Shown here piece by piece: positions 46,677-55,140 of a stretch of DNA of 64,000 bases (position 1 is the stretch's first letter; each line of letters starts with the position of its first letter). The notes beneath the pieces were generated by a model. It made no database searches and was not told the DNA's origin. It saw only the letters and a program-made list of their open reading frames with translations. Made by a program: the position numbers and the translations under genes. Location: positions 1-64,000 of the forward strand of contig JAMONP010000075.1 of NCBI GenBank assembly GCA_027065695.1, given 5' to 3'. The DNA comes from Desulfuromonadales bacterium. Lineage in GTDB: Bacteria; Desulfobacterota; Desulfuromonadia; Desulfuromonadales; BM103.

Positions 46677-47783
46677 ATGTGCCGAATTGGCGCAATTAAA
46701 AGTTTTAACTATGTTCACCCCAGCCAGGCTTTGAAGCTGATGGAGTCTCAGCAGAAAGGGCATGACAACTCTGGTTTCGCCATGGTCATGCACGACCTTG
46801 GCGGACTTTTCGAAAGTTACAAGCACCTGCCGACACTCTCCATGGCCTGTACTGATGAAGGACTGAAGCTCGCCGAAGATATGCTGCGCGAAGCAGGTTT
46901 TCAGCGCGTCATGCAGTGGGTTCCGGAAACTGATCCGCAACCAGGTCTGGATATTCACGCCATGCCGAACTATGTCTTTGAGACCTTCGACTACCCTCGT
47001 TATTTCCGTAATGGTGATCAGAAGGAAAAAGAGGATTTACTCCTTGATACACGTCTGAAGTTGCGCAAAGCACTTGAAGGGAATGAGCTGGGTTTTGTCT
47101 ATTCCTTCTGGCCTGACGTGGTCACCCTCAAGGAGATCGGTGATCCGCGTGATATCGGTACCTACTTCAAGCTCTGGACTCCTGATGACAAGTTCACCGC
47201 CAAGGTGATCACTGCTCAGTGTCGTCAGAACACCAACTATGACATCGTTCGTTATGCTGCCCATCCCTTCTTCATGCAGGGCTATACGGTCCTGGCTAAC
47301 GGCGAGAACACCTTTTACCTGAAAAACGTCGAAGCTCAACGCAAGCTGCATCGTGGTTACATCGGTTTTGAATCTGATTCCCAATGCTTCCTTTACACAT
47401 TGCACTATGTGCATCGCGAGTTGCGCTGGCCGCTGCGCTATTACAAACATGTGGTCACGCCGCTTCCCTTCTATGATATCGAGCGGCGTGAGGACAAGGA
47501 GCAGCTGTTGGCATTGCGCCAGTCGCTGGCGCATCTGGAGATCAACGGTCCCAATACAATCATCGGCGTACTGCCTGACTTCAGCATGTTTACCTGTTGC
47601 GATGCCAAAAAGTTACGTCCAGTGGTGATAGGTCGCACTGATGACACGGTGGTTATCTCCTCTGAGGTGTGCGGCATCAACGATATCCTGCCTGATCGTG
47701 ACTGGGAGGCTGACATCTATCCTCACGAGCGTGAGATCGTGGCGATCGACAACGATCTGGAGGTGCAGCGATGGAGGCAATGA
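46677..47783 (+). CDS. glutamate synthase, glutaminase domain subunit
   Basis: A 368-residue class II amidotransferase. The nucleophile is Cys2 (MCRIGAIKS) after removal of Met; the QQKGHDNSGFAMV segment is the next active-site element. It corresponds to the N-terminal domain of GltB expressed as a separate protein, as in archaeal-type GOGAT. It releases ammonia from glutamine for the FMN subunit encoded next, with which it overlaps by 13 bp. CAGGAGGTG precedes the ATG. Sigma-54 control upstream suggests nitrogen regulation. Confidence 0.88.
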   Translation: MCRIGAIKSFNYVHPSQALKLMESQQKGHDNSGFAMVMHDLGGLFESYKHLPTLSMACTDEGLKLAEDMLREAGFQRVMQWVPETDPQPGLDIHAMPNYVFETFDYPRYFRNGDQKEKEDLLLDTRLKLRKALEGNELGFVYSFWPDVVTLKEIGDPRDIGTYFKLWTPDDKFTAKVITAQCRQNTNYDIVRYAAHPFFMQGYTVLANGENTFYLKNVEAQRKLHRGYIGFESDSQCFLYTLHYVHRELRWPLRYYKHVVTPLPFYDIERREDKEQLLALRQSLAHLEINGPNTIIGVLPDFSMFTCCDAKKLRPVVIGRTDDTVVISSEVCGINDILPDRDWEADIYPHEREIVAIDNDLEVQRWRQ

Positions 47784-49414
47784 AAGTCCAGCATGTCACA
47801 CCGAATGACATGCCCTGGAAGATCAAATATGATGCCAGCCGCTGCACGCTATGCGGTTCCTGTGTCTCGGCATGTTCCTTCCGTGCCATTGAAGCCAAGG
47901 TTGAGCGCCGCCGCATGGTCTTCTCCGAAGGGGAACTGCCAGATCCGCAGCAGCGCTTCTCGGCTGTACCGGTTATCCGTCAGGTTAAAGATGTACAACA
48001 TTATTGCCGTGGTTGTGGTATATGCGAAAAAGTTTGTCCTAATGATGCTATCGCTCCGCATCGCAATCCCGATACTCGTCACCCGATCATCACTCGTTGT
48101 CTCGGTGGAGATTCAATCAAGCGTGGCGGTCGCAAGAACCTTGAATCGACGGTACGGACCCTCGACAAAATACGTGTTGGTCGTATCTCGCAGATGACCG
48201 ACCCGAGTCTTGATGCTCAGCGGCATACCTTCGATATGCTGGCACCTTTCGGCCGCATTCTGCCAGCCAACACCCTGCCATTCAGTATCGATGACAATGA
48301 TAAGCTACAGGTTGAAGCCGCCATGCCACCGGTGCGCTGGATTTACCCGGTGGTCATCGGCGATATGTCGATCGGTGCGCTCTCCTGGCGGATGTGGGAA
48401 GCGGTTGCCATGGCTGTTGCCTACCTCAACGAAGAGTGTGGTATGCCGGTGCGTATGTGTTCCGGCGAGGGTGGCGTGCCAGTACGTCTGCTGAAAAGCA
48501 AGTACCTCAAGTACATGATTCTGCAGATTGCCTCCGGGCATTTTGGCTGGAACCGGATCGCCAAGGCGATGCCGTATATGGTCGAAGACCCGGCTGGAAT
48601 CCTGATCAAAATTGGCCAGGGTGCCAAGCCCGGCGATGGCGGCCTGCTACAGGCTGGCAAGGTTGCCGATCATATCCAGGCGATTCGTGGCGTACCCAAG
48701 GCCGACCTGTTGTCTCCGCCTAATCACCAGGGTCTTTACTCCATCGAGGAGAGTGTGCAGAAGATGTTCCTGTCCTTTAACGCGGCCTTCAAGTTTCGCG
48801 TGCCGGTGGCGATCAAGGTGGCGGCTTCAGCAACTAGTGTCTCAGTTTTCAATAATCTGGTGCGTGATCCCTACAATATCGTCGGCGGCTTCTTCCTCGA
48901 TGGCATTGATGGCGGCACCGGTGCCGCGCATGAGGTCTCACTTGATCACACCGGTCATCCGATTGTCTCCAAGCTGCGTGACTGTTACCAGGCCGCTACA
49001 GAGCAGGGTCGCCAGGGCCAGATTCCACTTTGGGCTGCGGGTGGTCTCGGCAAAACCGGTGATCTGGCCGCAGATGCCTTCAAAATGATCGCGCTCGGTG
49101 CAAACGGCGTTTTTACCGGCAAGTTGATTTTGCAAATGGCCGGTTGTGTCGGCAACGATATGGGGCGCTGTAATGCCTGTAACACCGGCCTTTGTCCGGT
49201 GGGCATTACCACCCAGGAACCACCGCTGGTCCACCGCCTTGATGTTGATCGTGTTGCTCAGAACATCGTCAACTACTTCCTGGCCATGGACACAGAATTT
49301 AAGAAGCTGATGGCCCCGGTAGGTAACTCGTCGCTACCGGTAGGTCGTTCCGACGCTCTGATTTCAACTGACAAAGCGGTCGCTGAACGGCTGAATATTC
49401 AGTACGTCTGTTAA
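47771..49414 (+). CDS. glutamate synthase, FMN-binding domain subunit with ferredoxin region
   Basis: A 547-residue archaeal-type GltB2. Two 4Fe-4S motifs lie at the N-terminus (CTLCGSCVSAC and CRGCGICEKVC), then the FMN/2-oxoglutarate TIM barrel (GAKPGDGGLL, DGIDGGTGAA, GGLGKTGDLAADA) and the 3Fe-4S Cys cluster (CNACNTGLCPVG). It makes glutamate from 2-oxoglutarate and channelled ammonia. The extra ferredoxin clusters suggest electron entry from ferredoxin or the partner oxidoreductase. Confidence 0.9.
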   Translation: MEAMKVQHVTPNDMPWKIKYDASRCTLCGSCVSACSFRAIEAKVERRRMVFSEGELPDPQQRFSAVPVIRQVKDVQHYCRGCGICEKVCPNDAIAPHRNPDTRHPIITRCLGGDSIKRGGRKNLESTVRTLDKIRVGRISQMTDPSLDAQRHTFDMLAPFGRILPANTLPFSIDDNDKLQVEAAMPPVRWIYPVVIGDMSIGALSWRMWEAVAMAVAYLNEECGMPVRMCSGEGGVPVRLLKSKYLKYMILQIASGHFGWNRIAKAMPYMVEDPAGILIKIGQGAKPGDGGLLQAGKVADHIQAIRGVPKADLLSPPNHQGLYSIEESVQKMFLSFNAAFKFRVPVAIKVAASATSVSVFNNLVRDPYNIVGGFFLDGIDGGTGAAHEVSLDHTGHPIVSKLRDCYQAATEQGRQGQIPLWAAGGLGKTGDLAADAFKMIALGANGVFTGKLILQMAGCVGNDMGRCNACNTGLCPVGITTQEPPLVHRLDVDRVAQNIVNYFLAMDTEFKKLMAPVGNSSLPVGRSDALISTDKAVAERLNIQYVC

Positions 49415-49483
49415 ACCCGATACGTGGGACGAAGAAAGGCTTTTGACTTTCGCGCCCCTCGCTCCGTTCTAAGAGGTTTCAAT

Positions 49484-51799
49484 ATGGCAGTAAAAATTTC
49501 AGGTTATGATGCAAAGCAACGTCGCATCTCCACTCAGGTGCTTCTGCAGCAGATCTATCGGGCGCTGGAGGAGGGTGAGACGGAATTTGTGGTGACGTCT
49601 TCAGGACATCATAATATTGGTGGCCCTTTGTGGACGGAAGACGGTCGTCCGCTCAAGTTCCGGGTTAAGAATCCTGGGCAACGTGTCGGTTCTTTTGGTT
49701 TGGAAGGCACCGAGATCATTGTCGAGGGTTCGGCTCCTGCGGATGCCGGTTGGCTCAATGCTGGTGCTGAACTGACTATCCTCGGTGATGGTGGTGACAC
49801 CACCGCGCACTGTGCTGCGAGCGGCAAGATCTTTGTTGCCGGACGCGTCGGCACCCGTTCCGGTTCCCTGATGAAGCACGACCCGGCTTATGACAAACCG
49901 GAGTTCTGGATTCTCAAGAATACCGGTTCTTTTTCCTTCGAATTCATGAGCGGCGGCATTGGTGTTATCTGCGGTTATAGTCGTGAAGACCTGCCCTCGG
50001 TGCTTGGAGACCGTGCCTGCACAGGCATGGTCGGCGGCACCATCTATGTGCGTGGTCCGGTCTCAGGTCTTTCCGATGAAGTCTGGATGCTTGATCTCGA
50101 CGATGCTGACAAGCAATTTTTGCATGAAAATATGCCACTCTTCCTCGGCAAAATCGGTCGGCCCCAGCTGGAGAAAGAGCTGACCGATTTCTCGCAGTGG
50201 CAGAAGATCGTCGCCAAGAGCTACGAAGAGCGCAACATTCGTTCACGCATGACTATGCGTGAGTTCCGCGATCAGAAGTGGATCGCTGACGGCGGTATCT
50301 TCGCCGATATAGTCAAGGACGATTACAGCCATGTGGCCGGACTGGTTAACGCCGGTGATGATCGCATCAAGATTCCACGCTGGCAGGACAAGCGCTTCGG
50401 TGCGCCGTGCCAGGTGGCCTGTCCATCAAATATCCCGACTCAGGACCGCATTAACCTGTTGCGCCAGGGCAAGTACGACGAAGCTCTCGAACTGGTGCTC
50501 AGGTACTCACCTTTCCCGGCCAGTGTCTGCGGCGAAGTCTGCCCGAATCTATGCATGGATGCTTGCAGTCGTCGTTACATTGATAAGCCGGTCGCTATGA
50601 AAGAGCTCGGACGCTTATCGCTCGATGCTGCACCGCCCGCATTGAAGCCTGAAACCGGCAAACAGGTCGCGGTGATTGGCGGTGGCCCCGGTGGTCTGGC
50701 CGCAGCCTGGCAACTGCGCCTGCTCGGTCATCAGGTGACTGTCTACGAGGCCGATAATGATATCGGCGGTAAGCTGCGTCAGGTCATCCCGACTGATCGT
50801 CTGCCTGCCGACTCGCTCGACTCAGAAATTCAGCGGATCAAGGCTGTCGGTATCAAGGTCAAGAACAATACCAAGGTTAACGCTGAACTGTTCACTACCA
50901 TTCAGAAAGAGAGCGACGCCGTGGTTATTGCCTCGGGTGCTCACAACCCGGTGGTGATCCCCTTCCCTGGGCATGAACTGATGACCAAGGGCCTCTATTT
51001 CCTCAAAGATGTCAACGCTGGCAAAAACCCCAAGGTTGGCAAGCAAGTTATCGTCATCGGTGCCGGTAACGCTGGAATGGACACTTGTCTCGGTGCTTAC
51101 GCCATGGGGGCCGAGAAGGTCCTGGCGATCGACATACAGCGTCCAGCCGCTTTCAAGCATGAGATTGACAGTGTCAAGGCGCTTGGCGGCGAGATCCGTT
51201 GGCCGGTTTTTACCGAGAAGGTTACCGCAGAGGGGCTTTGGACCAAAGATGGTGAGCTGATCGAGGCTGACGAAGTGATTATTGCAATCGGTGAACGCCC
51301 GGACCTCTCCTATGTCCCCAGCGAGTGGTTGAATGATCGCGGCATGATGGATGTCGACGCCTGTAATCAGGTGGTCAAGGCTAAGGGTGTGTTCGCTATC
51401 GGTGATACGGTTCAGGCTGCTCTGCTTACGCACGCCATCGGTGGTGGTCAGGAAGCTGCCCTGCAGATTGATGATTATCTCGCTGGCAATGAACTCCAGC
51501 CGATTATCAAACCGGAGATGATCAACCAGAGTTGTCTTTCCAAGGAGTTGTTCAAACCGCGCAACCGTGGCAAGCTCTGTGTCACCGATGCCAAGGATGA
51601 GACTCTGCGCTGCCTCTCTTGCGGCACCTGCCGCGACTGCACCATGTGTCTCGAAGCCTGTCCGGAAGGTGCGATCATCCGGGTTGAAAAAGAAGACGGT
51701 ACCTTCGAGTATGTCTCTAACGATGAGGATTGTATCGGTTGCAGTGTTTGTGCTGGCATCTGTCCTTGTGGCGTCTGGGCGATGGAAGTTACCGTATAG
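49484..51799 (+). CDS. fused glutamate synthase GXGXG domain and NAD(P)H oxidoreductase
   Basis: A 771-residue fusion. Residues ~1-250 are the GltB C-terminal beta-helix domain (glycine-rich motifs, e.g. CAASGKIFVAGRVGTRSG). Then comes a GltD-type module: Cys-rich Fe-S binding (CQVACPSNIPTQ, CGEVCPNLC), FAD motif VIGGGPGGLAAAW, NAD(P) motif VIGAGNAGMDTC, and C-terminal ferredoxin clusters (CLSCGTCRDCTMC, CIGCSVCAGIC). The start at 49484 is supported by AAGAGG and family alignment; a GTG at 49424 opens a longer frame. It completes a three-ORF GOGAT and supplies electrons from NAD(P)H. Confidence 0.9.
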   Translation: MAVKISGYDAKQRRISTQVLLQQIYRALEEGETEFVVTSSGHHNIGGPLWTEDGRPLKFRVKNPGQRVGSFGLEGTEIIVEGSAPADAGWLNAGAELTILGDGGDTTAHCAASGKIFVAGRVGTRSGSLMKHDPAYDKPEFWILKNTGSFSFEFMSGGIGVICGYSREDLPSVLGDRACTGMVGGTIYVRGPVSGLSDEVWMLDLDDADKQFLHENMPLFLGKIGRPQLEKELTDFSQWQKIVAKSYEERNIRSRMTMREFRDQKWIADGGIFADIVKDDYSHVAGLVNAGDDRIKIPRWQDKRFGAPCQVACPSNIPTQDRINLLRQGKYDEALELVLRYSPFPASVCGEVCPNLCMDACSRRYIDKPVAMKELGRLSLDAAPPALKPETGKQVAVIGGGPGGLAAAWQLRLLGHQVTVYEADNDIGGKLRQVIPTDRLPADSLDSEIQRIKAVGIKVKNNTKVNAELFTTIQKESDAVVIASGAHNPVVIPFPGHELMTKGLYFLKDVNAGKNPKVGKQVIVIGAGNAGMDTCLGAYAMGAEKVLAIDIQRPAAFKHEIDSVKALGGEIRWPVFTEKVTAEGLWTKDGELIEADEVIIAIGERPDLSYVPSEWLNDRGMMDVDACNQVVKAKGVFAIGDTVQAALLTHAIGGGQEAALQIDDYLAGNELQPIIKPEMINQSCLSKELFKPRNRGKLCVTDAKDETLRCLSCGTCRDCTMCLEACPEGAIIRVEKEDGTFEYVSNDEDCIGCSVCAGICPCGVWAMEVTV

Positions 51800-52239
51800 T
51801 AACTGTTCCGCTTTTCCGCGGGCTGTATTGTTTGCAGGTCTGTATGGGGTCGGGATCAAAGGCAGAGCCGATTGTGGCTAAGTCGTTTGTCAAAGGGTTA
51901 AAAAGGTCACCTGTTTTTGGGTGGCCTTTTCTTGTTAAGGGTTTGCGATTCTTAAATATCAGGGTCAGTGAGAATCTATATTTCAGTCAATTTTACACTC
52001 AGTAAGCAATGCGAGAGGATAAACAGTAAGTTTTGTTTATGTTACAGCTTTGCTCTCATGTAATGAAGGAAACCTTATGAAGGTTTACAAAAAGTCGACT
52101 TTACTGTTATCGAAGTATTCATATATGGTTTGTTAAATTGAACCTGAAAAAGATAATTTGACTTTAGAATGTAGATGGCGCAGCAGCGCCCATGTCTTTT
52201 CGGGGTTAACTTGTTTGAATGGGGAAGGGGTAATTGGTG
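51800..52239. other. AT-rich non-coding stretch before GLUG gene
   Basis: It holds the GOGAT operon terminator (51901-51930), an AT-rich segment, a 19-codon ORF with its ATG in the loop of an AAACCTT/AAGGTTT palindrome (52070-52086), and a short GGCGC/GCGCC hairpin near 52174. I see no known riboswitch. Confidence 0.5.
51901..51930 (+). terminator. intrinsic terminator of glutamate synthase operon
   Basis: AAAAGGTCACC-TGTTTTTG-GGTGGCCTTTT, an almost perfect hairpin ending in T residues, about 100 bp after the last gene. Confidence 0.8.
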
Positions 52240-53682
52240 ATGAAAAAGTTGTTCAGGTCATGGACGGAAAAATTTCGGATTTCAACCTGTGTGGGTGTAT
52301 TCGCAGCGGTTATGTTGCTGGCACTTGTTCTTCCAGCTGGGGCGCTTTTGCTACCAAGCTTTGCCGGTGGCGACGGAACTGAACTCAACCCCTGGCAAGT
52401 TGCCACGGCGGAACAACTCGACATGGTCGGTAACTACCAGGGGGCGGCTTACACTGACAAGTATTTCATCCAGGTTGCCGATATCGATCTTGGGGTTTCC
52501 CCTTGGAATGAAGGGGCGGGCTGGGATCCCATCGGTGGCTGGCTCGATAATGTTTCCTTCAGAGGAACCTATGACGGCAACGGCTATACCATCAGTAACC
52601 TGACCATCGACACCACGGTCAACGAGACTTATGCCAGTCTGTTTGGCCGGGTTGGGTACTCAGCCGTGCTGAAAAATGTCCGGCTTGAGGATATTTCAAT
52701 TTCTGGCATAGGTCATCTAGGTGGGCTTACCGGCTCTATTTCAGGCGGGATTATCAGCAACAGCTCTGTCACAGGTACGCTGAGCTTCAAGGGGACCGGC
52801 TACCCCTGGTATGGCGGAGGGCTGGCTGGAACCGCGACATCCGACACAGTAATAGAGAGCTCATATGCTGACGTTTCAATCAGCGCAGCAACAGGTTCCG
52901 CTAGTAAAATAGGCGGCCTAGTTGGCTGGTGTAACAATCTCACCATCCTCAATTCATATGCGACCGGAGATGTTGACGGTGCGGAAGGCATTGGTGGGTT
53001 GGTTGGCGTGGTTAACGGCGCGAACATCGAAAACAGCTATGCGGCTGGCTCGGTCACCGGGTCAACCCTGACTGGCGGCTTATTGGGTGTGGCCTATGGG
53101 GTCACATTGACCAACAGCTTCTATGACCAAGACGCCACAGGGCAAGTAGACGATATCGGTAACGGAGAACCGAAAACCACGGCTGAGTTGATGCAGCAGG
53201 CAACCTTTACTGACTGGGAGTTCCCAACCGTCTGGAGGATGGCAGAAGGCTCCACTCATCCATATCTCAATTGGCAGACGCTTGACACCATCGATGGCAT
53301 CTCGGTCGAGGTTTTCAACTTTAATGACGACTCGGTGGCAGGTCACCGGATTATCTTCGGTTTCGACAACGGCGATGAATCAACGTGTGAGAGTACTGTT
53401 GCCGACACCATCACCGATGAGGTCGAGGGGGAGCAGCAGATCAGAACCTCCGTTAGTCTGGATGGCAAGGTTCGCGCTGTAGCCATTACCGGAACTAATG
53501 GCGAGAGCTGGACCTGGTATGAAATCTATGATGAAGAAGAATCCACTTGGCAGAAGAGAGCTCCCACACTGTCGCAGTACGCCGCTTTCATGTCGAGGAA
53601 CTACATCCGCATTGAAGAAGGCGACGACGGCGGTCTGCAAATAATCATCAAAACCAAATTAAAAAGCGAACTCCGCTTCTGA
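52240..53682 (+). CDS. secreted protein with GLUG-type repeats
   Basis: A 480-residue exported protein. A signal peptide or anchor (hydrophobic VFAAVMLLALVLPAGALLL) is followed by a right-handed beta-helix region with several GLUG-like repeats (HLGGLTGSIS, KIGGLVGWCN, GIGGLVGVVN, LTGGLLGVAY). The last ~140 residues form a different, acidic domain I do not recognise. The ATG at 52240 is chosen because GGAAGGGG lies nine bases upstream; TTG and GTG codons just before are in frame. Likely surface or matrix exposed, possibly adhesive. It is followed after 14 bp by a lipoprotein gene. Confidence 0.82.
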   Translation: MKKLFRSWTEKFRISTCVGVFAAVMLLALVLPAGALLLPSFAGGDGTELNPWQVATAEQLDMVGNYQGAAYTDKYFIQVADIDLGVSPWNEGAGWDPIGGWLDNVSFRGTYDGNGYTISNLTIDTTVNETYASLFGRVGYSAVLKNVRLEDISISGIGHLGGLTGSISGGIISNSSVTGTLSFKGTGYPWYGGGLAGTATSDTVIESSYADVSISAATGSASKIGGLVGWCNNLTILNSYATGDVDGAEGIGGLVGVVNGANIENSYAAGSVTGSTLTGGLLGVAYGVTLTNSFYDQDATGQVDDIGNGEPKTTAELMQQATFTDWEFPTVWRMAEGSTHPYLNWQTLDTIDGISVEVFNFNDDSVAGHRIIFGFDNGDESTCESTVADTITDEVEGEQQIRTSVSLDGKVRAVAITGTNGESWTWYEIYDEEESTWQKRAPTLSQYAAFMSRNYIRIEEGDDGGLQIIIKTKLKSELRF

Positions 53683-53696
53683 TAAGGGGATCCATC

Positions 53697-53960
53697 ATGA
53701 AAAAAATACATTTATTCCTGGTCTTGACAGTCTTTGCCGCAGCGGTCTTAGTCGGAGGCTGTAGCAGCGACAGCAGCAGTGGTGGCAACAGCAGCAGTTC
53801 CATTCCAATGGAGATCGGCATTGAATACCTCGTATCGTCTGGAGACAGTGTCGTATCAAGCGAGGCCGATCCGGCCCTGCTTTCCGTGCGCCACGTCAGT
53901 GAGCCGGAGGCTAGGTACGTCACACTGCTTGAAGGTAGCGCAGTACTCAATACCGATTAG
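53697..53960 (+). CDS. small lipoprotein
   Basis: An 87-residue protein with a lipobox (LVGGC, acylated Cys near residue 22) and a Ser/Gly-rich linker. The mature part is short, mostly beta-like. Position 14 bp after the GLUG gene, before a shared terminator, suggests a two-gene unit in which it helps anchor or assemble the GLUG protein. AAGGGGATC precedes the ATG. Confidence 0.8.
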   Translation: MKKIHLFLVLTVFAAAVLVGGCSSDSSSGGNSSSSIPMEIGIEYLVSSGDSVVSSEADPALLSVRHVSEPEARYVTLLEGSAVLNTD

Positions 53961-53999
53961 AGCGAGAGGCTGATGACAGGCAATTATAGATAAAAGGTG

Positions 54000-54031
54000 A
54001 AAAGCCACCGGAAAGTATCCTGGTGGCTTTT
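54000..54031 (+). terminator. intrinsic terminator after the lipoprotein gene
   Basis: AAAAGCCACC and GGTGGCTTTT are perfect 10-bp arms with a 12-base loop. It could function in both directions. Confidence 0.85.
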
Positions 54032-54219
54032 ACTAATACGAACCGGTCTTACCGAAGAAATCAGGGTGAATCTGCGGAGAGTGAACGGCAAAGAAAATAA
54101 TCAGCCCGGCTACCAGCTAGTTCATAACTGTTTACTCCTACATAATTAGTTGTTGATAGGGCTTTGATTTTTTGGATAGGCGCGGTCCCTTAAAAAGCAA
54201 TTTCCTGTTAGCGATGAGG

Positions 54220-54768
54220 TCACGAACTTCTCGAAAGACTTTCTTCCAGCTCTGAAATTATCGTTTTGGTGTTCTCTGGATGCTGAAGAGAAGAGCGACG
54301 TTCCCATTGGTCCCAACTGCCAAGGAGTCGCTCATATGGGTCTGAACATCCTCGGGAGTAAAATGCCGTAGTTTCCGAAGAATGCCTGCGGACGACTTCG
54401 GTAAGCTGCCGGTACAGTTCGTCGCGTCGCTCCAGTGATTCGACATGGAACATAATGGCATAGCTGGTTCGTCCCCGCCCCGTACCGATCTTTCCGTAAA
54501 CATAGGTGTTGGGATAGGTTTCGCTGTAGTGACAGAGAAGCTCCAACCCTTCATCATAGCTATCAACCACAGCGACAACCTTCCAACAGTCCCAAGCCTC
54601 CTTCAGGTAAATATGGTTGCAGCCGTTGCGCAACTGCTCCAGCAACCCGTTCAAACAGGGAACACAACGGTCGAAAACCCTCGATTTTGTTATCTCCAAT
54701 ATGGGGCTTGTCTCAAAGCTGGTCCAGCCCTCTTTGGAGGTTCGCCTACTGAAGTAGATGGTCATCAT
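54220..54768 (-). CDS. orphan hypothetical protein
   Basis: A 182-residue protein with no signal or membrane segment. The start at 54768 has AAGGAAG six bases upstream. It holds several Trp/Cys residues (CVPCLNGLLEQLRNGCNHIY, WDCWKVVAVVDSYDEGLELL) and ends in a Ser-rich helix. The central part might be a small ferredoxin-like alpha/beta domain, but I recognise no family. Both neighbours are separated by more than 300 bp of non-coding DNA. Confidence 0.6.
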   Translation of the reverse strand: MMTIYFSRRTSKEGWTSFETSPILEITKSRVFDRCVPCLNGLLEQLRNGCNHIYLKEAWDCWKVVAVVDSYDEGLELLCHYSETYPNTYVYGKIGTGRGRTSYAIMFHVESLERRDELYRQLTEVVRRHSSETTAFYSRGCSDPYERLLGSWDQWERRSSLQHPENTKTIISELEESLSRSS

Positions 54769-54924
54769 GAATGCTTCCTTAAAAACGGGCACTTAAAGCC
54801 AAATATCCTGAAACGTTGAATTTGCAAATCTCGCAAAAGATTAGACACAAGCCAAGTTAGATCTGACGGACTTGGTCATGTAACCCACACATACTTTTGA
54901 TTAACCTGTAGCACTTTTTGTTAC

Positions 54925-55060
54925 AAGGTCCCCTATCTCTTCCTGGAGGGGGTTCTGAAAGTTGTCTTGGAGAGGCACTGGTGTCGAAATGGAGGGGCGA
55001 GACTTATGGCAACCCCTGCCATTTAAGAAAGGACCCAAAAAGGTGGTTTCGGTCCAGGGG
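54925..55060. other. GC-rich patch with several hairpins
   Basis: In the ~370-bp gap between the orphan gene and the PAS kinase gene lies a G/C-rich block flanked by AT-rich DNA. It can form an AAATGG...CCATTT plus GGGG/CCCC hairpin (54987-55024), or alternatively ATGGCA/TGCCAT (55006-55022), and a further GGACC/GGTCC hairpin (55031-55055). On the minus strand the last one is followed by TTTCTT and could terminate the kinase transcript. No coding frame is convincing; a structured RNA or a remnant of a mobile element is possible. Confidence 0.4.
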
Positions 55061-55140
55061 CCTGTGTCGATCAATTAAGTGGATAAGCTTTCCCAATTCA
55101 GGCATGTTGTAGGGAAAGCGTATCTTGAAGAGCGGCATCC

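Noticed and set aside
50822-51859. 345-codon minus-strand frame opposite the GltD-like fusion
   Set aside because: It is antisense to a clear oxidoreductase with intact FAD and Fe-S motifs.
52020-52239. Possible c-di-GMP (GEMM) riboswitch before the GLUG gene
   Set aside because: The conserved core elements of that riboswitch class were not found; only a small GGCGC/GCGCC hairpin is visible.
54970-55030. Possible SAM-type riboswitch (GGCAACC-like segment)
   Set aside because: Only a short resemblance (ATGGCAACCCC); the helices of SAM-I do not form and no methionine-related gene is adjacent.
54918-55112. 64-codon plus-strand frame in the GC-rich patch
   Set aside because: The hairpins explain the sequence better than a protein, and no start signal is present.
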